A stretch of 11,278 nt of DNA from Magnetococcales bacterium (GTDB lineage: Bacteria; Pseudomonadota; Magnetococcia; Magnetococcales; Magnetaquicoccaceae). The notes below the pieces were generated by a model that was given only the letters and a program-made list of their open reading frames with translations, was not told the DNA's origin and made no database searches. Shown piece after piece: positions 1 to 5,681 of the stretch; the first letter of the stretch is position 1, and every line of letters starts with the position of its first letter. The DNA lies in contig JADGCE010000088.1 in the NCBI GenBank assembly GCA_015229095.1, positions 1-11,278 on the forward strand. The letters run 5' to 3'. The translations under genes and the position numbers were made by a program.

Positions 1-93
1 CGTCGAGGTCGACGTCGAGGTCGACGTCGAGGCCGAGGTCGTGCTCGTCGTCGAGGTCGTCGTCGTCGTGGTGGTCGTCGTCGTCGTGGAGGT
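1..93 (-). repeat. Degenerate in-frame repeat encoding a Ser/Thr tract
   Basis: On the plus strand the first bases are two exact copies of the 12-mer cgtcgaggtcga, then a third copy with one change (gaggccga). This decays into cgt/ggt triplets up to position 93. Read on the minus strand it is ACG, ACC and TCG codons: 21 Thr, 9 Ser and 1 Ala. All units are multiples of three, so gain or loss of units would keep the prepilin frame. The repeat may continue beyond the window. Confidence 0.85.
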
Positions 94-789
94 GATCAGA
101 CCCGCCTCCACCAACTGGGACTTCAAGGCTGAGGGCGACAGCCACAAGACGGTATCATCCCCCGCCCCATGGATATAAATCGTATCGTCGTCCGCATTTT
201 CCAACTCTTGCGCGGTCGCCGTCGCATCCGTTAGCCGCTGCAAAGAATTCAGGTTTGGCTTGTAACGACCTTTGCCGTTTTTTCCATGGGAAACAACCAC
301 CGCAGGAACATCACCGGCCAACAAACGTTGATCCGGGGCACCCGCATCATACACACCATCGTAGACATCGATTTCACCATCGGTGGTTCTCGTGATGGCG
401 CTTCTATAACTGTCGCTCACATGATAGGTAAAATAATGATTATGGGAGTCAAAACGGGAGACCCCCAAATCTTTCCAGGGCAACACCCCCACCAACGCCG
501 AACAGTCCCCTTCCCTGCCATCAAAGTTAAGATTGGGGCAGGGCAAACGACCGTTGCTCGCCGCATACCAGGTCAGGGCTTCACGGATATTGTCCAGATA
601 AGCTTGCGTTTTTTGTCGTTGGCTGTTTTCCCGTTGGGTGGAAAAGGAGCTCACCCCGCTGGCCAGCAACGAGCCAACGATGGTAACAACAATGGTCATC
701 TCCAGCAGCGAAAATCCCCACGACCCGCCGTGCCTGGAGAGCCCACGGAGTTTGGCGAGTTGGCGATGGAGATTTTTCCAGAACATCAT
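1..789 (-). CDS. Type IV prepilin with Thr/Ser-rich C-terminal tract (3' end outside window)
   Basis: The minus-strand frame from the ATG at 789 stays open for 263 codons to the window edge, so the C-terminus is missing. A class III leader of 25 residues ends in GSWG, followed by FSLLEMTIVVTIVG. This gives cleavage after Gly25, Phe at +1, Glu at +5 (residue 30) and a hydrophobic helix at about 26-47. The periplasmic part has RLPCP, then VLPW, then AVVVSHGKNG, a core also seen in the preceding gene. Residues 233-263 are 30 Thr/Ser and one Ala. A prepilin of this form is processed by PilD-type peptidase and built into the pilus, as a major or large minor subunit. The Thr/Ser stretch could be an O-glycosylated tail or a linker to a further domain off the edge. 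A Shine-Dalgarno sequence AGAAGGGG lies 9 nt before ATG 789; a second ATG follows directly. Prepilin identity is firm; its exact rank in the pilus is unknown. Confidence 0.9.
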   Translation of the reverse strand, partial: MMFWKNLHRQLAKLRGLSRHGGSWGFSLLEMTIVVTIVGSLLASGVSSFSTQRENSQRQKTQAYLDNIREALTWYAASNGRLPCPNLNFDGREGDCSALVGVLPWKDLGVSRFDSHNHYFTYHVSDSYRSAITRTTDGEIDVYDGVYDAGAPDQRLLAGDVPAVVVSHGKNGKGRYKPNLNSLQRLTDATATAQELENADDDTIYIHGAGDDTVLWLSPSALKSQLVEAGLITSTTTTTTTTTTTSTTSTTSASTSTSTSTST

Positions 790-798
790 GCGGTGTCA

Positions 799-806
799 CC
801 CCTTCT
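799..806 (-). promoter_or_regulatory. Ribosome binding site of the last prepilin gene
   Basis: AGAAGGGG on the minus strand, 9 nt before the ATG at 789. It decides for 789 as the start rather than the ATG three bases further on. Confidence 0.6.
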
Positions 807-847
807 GGCTTGGCCCCCGGAATGGAGGGCGCACCTGGAGACTTCGG

Positions 848-866
848 GTTGCAGTATAGCAGCAAC
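848..866 (-). promoter_or_regulatory. Possible extended -10 promoter inside a short dyad
   Basis: The 91-nt gap before the last prepilin gene contains TGCTATACT on the minus strand (853-861), which matches the extended -10 form TGn-TATAAT with one mismatch. It is flanked by perfect 5-bp arms GTTGC and GCAAC. The best -35 candidate, TTGATG, is about 20 bp upstream, which is too far for a normal spacer. Transcription from here would give a leader of roughly 55-60 nt. Separate control of a pilin inside a machinery operon would make sense, but this rests on a short motif only. Confidence 0.3.
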
Positions 867-880
867 GCGCCCCGGTTGCA

Positions 881-1489
881 TCAAGGAATTTCGCTACAGG
901 CAATACCCAACAACCGATCATTGAAGGTATCGGAGGGGGATGCGCTGACAAAGGCGGTGGTGCTGGTGCCATTGCTGCTTTCCAGATAGTCCGTTCGCGT
1001 AGCGACCGCCGCCCGACTGCGGGTTTGCCCGCTCAACGCCTTGCCAGGCGTCAAGAGGATGGCCACATAGTCCCCCGCGCCGTTGATGGTCAAGGTCGGG
1101 GAGGCGCCGCAGCTCAAACTGCCGGATACCGCATACCAGATCGGGCCACCGTCATTGTCCCGCCAGGGGGGCTGTTGCAAATGGGCCCATGGCAGCAGAC
1201 CAACCTTATTGGTGGCGCAACTGGCCGAAGCCAACACCACTTGACTGCGATCCTCATAGTCGCTCTCCGACCCCCCCTCAAAGGGACAGGGCAGGGCATC
1301 CCGAACCGCCGCGTAGGCCAGCAACGATTTTTTGGCCGCAGCGAGCACCGTGACGGCCCGTTTTTCCTCCCGGACCCGCTGGGTATAAACCAGCAAGGCA
1401 TCCATGGCCAGGGTCAGGCCCGCCATCAGGACGGCCATCAAACCCAGCATCAAAGCTGCCCCGCGCTCCTTGGTGTTGTCGTGCTTCAT
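881..1489 (-). CDS. MshP-like prepilin/pseudopilin lacking Glu+5
   Basis: A 202-residue protein. The N-terminus has the short charged leader MKHDNTKERG, then AALMLGLMAVLMAGLTLAMD, the layout of MshP-type pilin-like proteins. Here the leader Gly10 is followed by a hydrophobic helix (about 11-33) with no Glu at +5. The soluble part has ALPCP (65-69), four further cysteines (91, 127, 198 and one in LPCP), GLLPW (97-101), GGPIWYAVSG (114-123) and GDYVAILLTPGKAL. The LPCP...LPW...Y pattern is shared with the next prepilin. It probably sits in the inner membrane as a minor pilin or initiation factor. I chose ATG 1489 because GGGAGAG lies just upstream. An in-frame ATG at 1516 has no ribosome binding site and would lengthen the leader by nine residues. 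It starts 29 nt after the MshK/PilP-like gene. Pilin-like nature is likely; the MshP match is by layout only. Confidence 0.8.
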   Translation of the reverse strand: MKHDNTKERGAALMLGLMAVLMAGLTLAMDALLVYTQRVREEKRAVTVLAAAKKSLLAYAAVRDALPCPFEGGSESDYEDRSQVVLASASCATNKVGLLPWAHLQQPPWRDNDGGPIWYAVSGSLSCGASPTLTINGAGDYVAILLTPGKALSGQTRSRAAVATRTDYLESSNGTSTTAFVSASPSDTFNDRLLGIACSEIP

Positions 1490-1493
1490 GGGA

Positions 1494-1500
1494 CTCTCCC
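1494..1500 (-). promoter_or_regulatory. Ribosome binding site of the MshP-like gene
   Basis: GGGAGAG on the minus strand, a few bases before the ATG at 1489. It favours that start over the ATG at 1516, which has no such site. Confidence 0.5.
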
Positions 1501-1518
1501 GACCGAACGCTCGCATGG

Positions 1519-2241
1519 CTATGGGGATGCATCCATCGCTTTTGCACGCTCCTCGCGTAACATTTTCGCCACATCTGCGGCCTGTTTCAAAGATTTGGGC
1601 AACGCAGCCCCCTCCCCCTTGGCCGGTTCCTTCTGCCCCTTCTCCCCGCCCTTCTCTGCCGAGGGGGGTGGCTCCCGGCGCGCATGCAACGCCTGCGGAT
1701 TGATCTCATAGGTATTGTACAACCGTTTCTCCAGCACATCCAACGTTTGGCCGGATTTCAGGTAAAAAAGGTGGTCCGAATCCTCCGGTTGCACGGGCAG
1801 ACCCCGCGCATCCAGCTGGTTGGGAAAAGCCCGGAATCCCTCGCCTTTGAAAGGCTCCTCTTCCTCCAGCGGTTGACCATTCAGCCAGACAACCGTCCGG
1901 TTGTTGCCCTTGTGGAGGATCCCGGAGACCGAAAGATAGCGTGGGCCCGTGATCACCTTGGGGGGAGCAGCTGCCAGGTTCGCCTCTTCGGTGCTGGCAG
2001 TCTCCTCCCGGCTTTCGGCGCCCTCGTCGGGCACGGGCGCGGATGCGGGCGCGGGCTCGGCGGCGACCGGCAGGCCAAGGCGCAAACGGTCCAACAGCCG
2101 GCGCTGATCCGGCGTGTAGAAAAGCCGTCCCAAAGCCGCCTCCTGCCGTTCCGCCCACTCGGTGGGGAGCTCCTCCCCGTGGAGCAGGGTTGCCCACAGC
2201 AGACAACCCGGCAGCATCCAACCTGGCCATGACCGGATCAT
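1519..2241 (-). CDS. Exported MshK/PilP-like pilus assembly protein
   Basis: A 240-residue protein with an N-terminal hydrophobic stretch (about 5-21, WPGWMLPGCLLWATLL) that looks like a signal peptide; Cys13 lies inside it, not at a clear lipobox. Then comes LGRLFYTPDQRRLLDRLR (37-54) and a Pro/Ala/Glu-rich linker (58-95). A small domain with LSVSGILHKGNNRTVVWLNG (103-122) follows, then a charged Lys/Glu/Pro-rich tail from about 187. From memory, the pairing of an LF-TP-x-R-LD motif with a V-G-x-V-x-x-TVW-NG motif recurs in small proteins next to MSHA-like and PilMNO genes, where it takes the place of MshK/PilP, the link between PilO and the secretin. That role is inferred from position, since the sequence match is only to a poorly characterised family. 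The start overlaps the PilO-like gene as ATGA, so translation is probably coupled. The 29-nt gap to the next gene fits the same transcript. Confidence 0.75.
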   Translation of the reverse strand: MIRSWPGWMLPGCLLWATLLHGEELPTEWAERQEAALGRLFYTPDQRRLLDRLRLGLPVAAEPAPASAPVPDEGAESREETASTEEANLAAAPPKVITGPRYLSVSGILHKGNNRTVVWLNGQPLEEEEPFKGEGFRAFPNQLDARGLPVQPEDSDHLFYLKSGQTLDVLEKRLYNTYEINPQALHARREPPPSAEKGGEKGQKEPAKGEGAALPKSLKQAADVAKMLREERAKAMDASP

Positions 2242-2885
2242 GACGGTTTTTTCCGCTCTACAGTGCCCAGATCATACCAATACCAGCGGATCTGACACAC
2301 GGCGTTCAAATGGACACCCACGCCCATGTCGGAGCGTTTGCCGGCATCCCCCGGCTCCGCCGAGGGTTGGGTGCGTCCCAGCGCACACTCCTTGACATCG
2401 TAAACACCGCGCCCATGCTTGGCAAGTTGCTTCAGGAAATAAAGCAAATCCTCCTCATGCACCAGCCCCAACCGCACCTCCATGACGCTGGCATAGAGCC
2501 GGTCCGTGCGGGTTGGCAGCGGATAGTCCGGGGTGAAAGGCTTCCGAACATCCAGTTTGAAGCGTACAGGCTCCGGCAGATGCAGCGACTTTTCCACCTC
2601 CAGCAACTGGTTGACCCAGCGCAGACGCGGCTCTTCGGCATGAAATACCCCGCTGGACTGGTAGGCATCAAAGCCGGGTTTATACTGGCCCAGCAAACGA
2701 ATCTGCTCCTCCTGCGCCCGCCTTTTGTCCAACAAGGTTTTGAGACGACTTTGCATCGCCTCCACCTCGACAGCCATCTCCTCCTGGTAATAGAGCCCAC
2801 CCGTCACAGCCGCCAGCGCGAGCAGCAGCAAAACCGTCAGAATGATGAGCGGTTTGCGCAACAGATCCCACTCCAGGTCGTTCAT
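2238..2885 (-). CDS. PilO/MshJ-like inner-membrane alignment protein
   Basis: A 215-residue bitopic protein. It has a short cytoplasmic N-terminus, one membrane helix at about 12-30 (PLIILTVLLLLALAAVTGG), a heptad-like charged coiled-coil stretch (about 35-66), and a periplasmic domain with SVMEVRLGLVHEEDLLYFL (133-151) and a closing strand VCQIRWYWYD (196-205). This order of helix, coiled coil and ferredoxin-like fold is that of PilO/MshJ, and the length fits. In the family it pairs with PilN through the coiled coil and periplasmic domain and carries the signal from the motor side to PilP and the secretin. Its ATG overlaps the stop of the PilM-N-like gene by 4 nt (ATGA), and its own stop overlaps the next gene the same way. 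A purine-rich AGGGGGAAGAG precedes the start. Identification rests on architecture and neighbours. Confidence 0.8.
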   Translation of the reverse strand: MNDLEWDLLRKPLIILTVLLLLALAAVTGGLYYQEEMAVEVEAMQSRLKTLLDKRRAQEEQIRLLGQYKPGFDAYQSSGVFHAEEPRLRWVNQLLEVEKSLHLPEPVRFKLDVRKPFTPDYPLPTRTDRLYASVMEVRLGLVHEEDLLYFLKQLAKHGRGVYDVKECALGRTQPSAEPGDAGKRSDMGVGVHLNAVCQIRWYWYDLGTVERKKPS

Positions 2886-4456
2886 GGCGACTCTTCCCCC
2901 TGCAGGATGACCAGGAGGAGAAATTCGGCCTGTTTGGCCGAGGCGGCCATGTTGCCCCGCTCCAGCACAGCCGTTTGCGAGGGGTCCACAGGCATGCTCA
3001 GGGCAGAGACCGCCAAAACGGCTGGCAAGGCACGCAGGGCCTCCATGAAGGCCTGAATTTTTTCCCTGGCCTGTTCCGTATTGCCGGTAAAGGGGCGCAG
3101 CTCCCCCCGCAGGCGCGCATGCTGCAAGCCCGGTTTGTTGGGGACATTTTGTTTGGGCGGCGCCTTGTCAGGGCGTCCCCCTTTTTTGGCAGTGCCCTCC
3201 TTGGGGTCAGGGGGCGGAGGACCGGCAAACCACTCCAGGCCGGCAAGCCAGATATCACCGTGTTGGGTCAAAACCTGGCTGATGGTCAACAGCATGGGCT
3301 GTGGTGTGGTGGCAAAGCGGCGCAGGGTATCCACGGTGCGCACCACCCCCACCAGATCGATACCCGCAGCCACATCCTGATCGCTGCCTCCCACCTGTTG
3401 CAGGGCAACCTGGGCCGCATCGGCCTTGCGGGAAAGCTCTGGCAGGCGGCTGTAGGTTGCAAAACCATCCAGAAACAGGACCAGCCCCGTCCCGACACCC
3501 AACAGCAAAAAGGCCAGGTTCAGAAAACGCAACAGGGTACGCAGGCGCAAGGTCCGATAAAGACGGCTATCTTCCGTTCTGGCATAATGGTTGCGGTTGC
3601 GTTGTTTCAGCAAAAAACCGCAAAAAAAAGGTTCCAGATGGTCGGTGTGCCGCAGCTCCGTCGTCACCCCCAGGCGGGTGGCCACGGCCTCTGCGTTCAG
3701 GGGATGGCAATGGTAGGAGGAGACGGCATTTTTTCCTGAAGAGAGCAGATCGTGCAACTCCCCCGCGCAGAGCACGTACACCTCCAGGGTGGCGTTATGG
3801 TTGACCAGTCGCAAACTGGCCAGGTAGCCCTGCATGCGCGCCACCTCCCCATGAATGAACATTTGCACATCTTCAGCCGCCTGCCCCTGAAAATTGGAGA
3901 GGCGGCTGACCAACATGCGCCCATCGCGCAAAAAAACCTGCCGCAATCGTCCCTGGTTGGGAACGATCACCAAGGCATCAGAATGTTCCAGCAGATTTTT
4001 TTTGAACAGCTCCTGGCACAGCAGGGGGAGAGAAACGATGCCCGCCAGCTGGGCGCGCTGCTCTTGCAGGAGCGTCAACCACTCCAGCAGTTTGTCCGGC
4101 TCTGTCAGACCGAGGAACAACACCTGCTCTTTGAGCTTGTCGTCGGCCATCTTGCCCTGTACATGGCCGTAAAAAAAGGGGGTATGACGAAACATGCGCC
4201 GACCGCGTCCGGCCAGCATTTTTTTGCGGTTGGACCCCACCAGTTTGGGGGTGATTTCGTTGTGCAAATCCTCTTCGATGACATCCACCAGCAGATAGAC
4301 CGCTCCGGCGGGGAGGTGCTGCTGCCAATAGCTGCGAAAGGCCTCCTGCCCCTCCGTACTGTTTTCAAAATGCACCCCCGCACCGCACCCCCCCTTGTCC
4401 CAGGGATAGGCCGTGACCAGATAGTCGGAGAGAAAGAGAAAGAGGGGGTTGGCCAT
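2882..4456 (-). CDS. PilM/GspL-like cytoplasmic domain fused to PilN-like membrane/periplasmic domain (MshI-like)
   Basis: A 524-residue protein. Residues 1-300 are cytoplasmic and contain GAVYLLVDVIEEDL (51-64), MFRHTPF (88-94), LAGIVSLPLL (137-146), RMLVSRL (180-186) and LEVYVLC (224-230). A basic juxtamembrane stretch (285-310) is followed by one membrane helix (311-329), a heptad-like region, and a PilN-like periplasmic domain (about 365-520) broken by a Pro/Lys-rich insert (412-442). This would be the membrane partner of the motor, as GspL or PilM+PilN are in related machines. The actin-type phosphate motif of PilM (G-x-D-x-G near the N-terminus) is not visible, so it resembles GspL or MshI more than ATP-binding PilM. 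The cytoplasmic domain is clearly homologous to the N-terminus of the ATPase fusion at 5682-8552. I chose ATG 4456 because it starts 17 nt after the platform gene and directly at the homology. An in-frame start at 4528 would add 24 unlikely residues overlapping that gene. Confidence 0.8.
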   Translation of the reverse strand: MANPLFLFLSDYLVTAYPWDKGGCGAGVHFENSTEGQEAFRSYWQQHLPAGAVYLLVDVIEEDLHNEITPKLVGSNRKKMLAGRGRRMFRHTPFFYGHVQGKMADDKLKEQVLFLGLTEPDKLLEWLTLLQEQRAQLAGIVSLPLLCQELFKKNLLEHSDALVIVPNQGRLRQVFLRDGRMLVSRLSNFQGQAAEDVQMFIHGEVARMQGYLASLRLVNHNATLEVYVLCAGELHDLLSSGKNAVSSYHCHPLNAEAVATRLGVTTELRHTDHLEPFFCGFLLKQRNRNHYARTEDSRLYRTLRLRTLLRFLNLAFLLLGVGTGLVLFLDGFATYSRLPELSRKADAAQVALQQVGGSDQDVAAGIDLVGVVRTVDTLRRFATTPQPMLLTISQVLTQHGDIWLAGLEWFAGPPPPDPKEGTAKKGGRPDKAPPKQNVPNKPGLQHARLRGELRPFTGNTEQAREKIQAFMEALRALPAVLAVSALSMPVDPSQTAVLERGNMAASAKQAEFLLLVILQGEESP

Positions 4457-4473
4457 GGGCCCCGTGCCTGGGT

Positions 4474-5676
4474 TCAGAGGGTGCTGATAAGATCGTAGAT
4501 GGGCCCCAGGACCGACAGAATCACCCAACCAATCATCAGACCGAGCACCGTGGTCATGGCCGGGCTGATCAAGGTTTCCAGTTTTCCCACCGTCTCCTTG
4601 ACCTCACGGTTGTAAAAATAGCTGATGCTGCGCAGCGAGGTATCCAGATTGCCGGTGGTCTCCCCCACCTTGAGGATGCGCAACAGCAGTGCCGGAAAAA
4701 GCTGTACCTCCTGAAAGCTGCTGGAGAGCTCCTTGCCGTCGGAGACCATCCCCCGCGCCCGCTGTATGGCTTCCCGCAGCAGCAGATTGTCGGCCAGACT
4801 TTCGCAAATTTTCAGACATTCCAGGATGGAGATGCCCGATCGATACATCAGCGCAAACGCATTGGCAAAACGCACCAGAATAATTTTTCGGGAGAGGGGG
4901 CCAAACAGCCAGAGCCGCAGTTTGATACGGTCCACGGCGCGATGGAAACCGACGCTCCAGCGTGAGCCCAGTTTGATCACAGTGAAAAAGAGCACCGGAA
5001 TGGCAAGGAGGATATACCACTGCTCAGCGATAAAATCGGAGGTGGCAATCAAGGCCAGGGTGTGCATGGGCAGCTCCCCGCCCATCTCCGTGATAAATCC
5101 CACCAGTTTGGGCACCAGAAAGATCATCAGGAAAAAGACCAGCGCCGTCACCACCACCCCAACCACCATGGGATACATCATCACCTTTTTGACCTGGGAG
5201 ATCAGCTCATCCTCCCATTTCAGATTTTCGGTCATGTCCAAAAAGACCTTGTCCAGACAGCCGCTGCGCTCTCCCATGTGGACCAGTTGGGTAAACACCT
5301 CATTGAAAACCCTGGGCTGGGACTGCATGGCCTCGGAAAGGCGTTTGCCCGCCTCGATATCCTCCACAAGCGCGGAGACCACCTCGCGAAACTGCGGCTT
5401 TTCCAGGCCGTCCCGCAATCCCTTCAGCCCCTCCAGAATCGGCACCCCGGCACTGGCCATCTGCTCCATGTCAAAGCAAAAAATGATCAGATCCTGACGG
5501 GAGATGGGGCTGCGGTTGAAAAAAGATGCGCGGGAATCGTAGACATTTTTATGGCTGATGAGCATCATGCCCATGCGGTCCATGCGCAGCTCCAACTCAT
5601 CCAGATTGGCCGCCTCCAGGGTGCCATGGCGGATGGTGCCGCTTTGATCCGTCGCCTTGTATTGAAATTTTGGCAT
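4474..5676 (-). CDS. mshG: GspF/PilC-family inner-membrane platform protein (MshG)
   Basis: A 400-residue polytopic protein of typical family length. The N-terminal FQYKATDQSGTIRHG (4-18) is the usual T2SSF start. Two related T2SSF repeats follow. The first (about 60-190) has SAGVPILEGL and GERSGCLD; the second (about 262-392) has RSGISILECL and LLRILKVGETTGNLD. Membrane helices lie at about 168-188, 219-235 and 370-390. It sits at the centre of the inner-membrane complex, where the hexameric ATPase turns or pushes it to move pilins in or out of the membrane. A strong ribosome binding site AGGAGGG lies in the last codons of the ATPase-fusion gene, and only 5 nt separate the two genes, so translation is likely coupled. 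No truncation or missing motif is visible. The msh name is chosen for the MSHA-like neighbours; by sequence alone it is GspF family. Confidence 0.95.
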   Translation of the reverse strand: MPKFQYKATDQSGTIRHGTLEAANLDELELRMDRMGMMLISHKNVYDSRASFFNRSPISRQDLIIFCFDMEQMASAGVPILEGLKGLRDGLEKPQFREVVSALVEDIEAGKRLSEAMQSQPRVFNEVFTQLVHMGERSGCLDKVFLDMTENLKWEDELISQVKKVMMYPMVVGVVVTALVFFLMIFLVPKLVGFITEMGGELPMHTLALIATSDFIAEQWYILLAIPVLFFTVIKLGSRWSVGFHRAVDRIKLRLWLFGPLSRKIILVRFANAFALMYRSGISILECLKICESLADNLLLREAIQRARGMVSDGKELSSSFQEVQLFPALLLRILKVGETTGNLDTSLRSISYFYNREVKETVGKLETLISPAMTTVLGLMIGWVILSVLGPIYDLISTL

Positions 5677-5681
5677 CGCAA

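Noticed and set aside
1..93. Possible CRISPR or noncoding tandem array at the left edge
   Set aside because: Units have no spacers, keep the triplet frame and continue the prepilin reading frame, so they are coding low-complexity sequence.
286..924. Plus-strand open frame of 212 codons over the prepilin region
   Set aside because: It lies opposite a prepilin with a textbook leader and helix, and itself has no ribosome site or motif.
4457..4528. Longer N-terminus for the PilM-N-like protein
   Set aside because: It would overlap the platform gene by 55 nt, and the extra residues are not seen in the homologous domain of the ATPase fusion.
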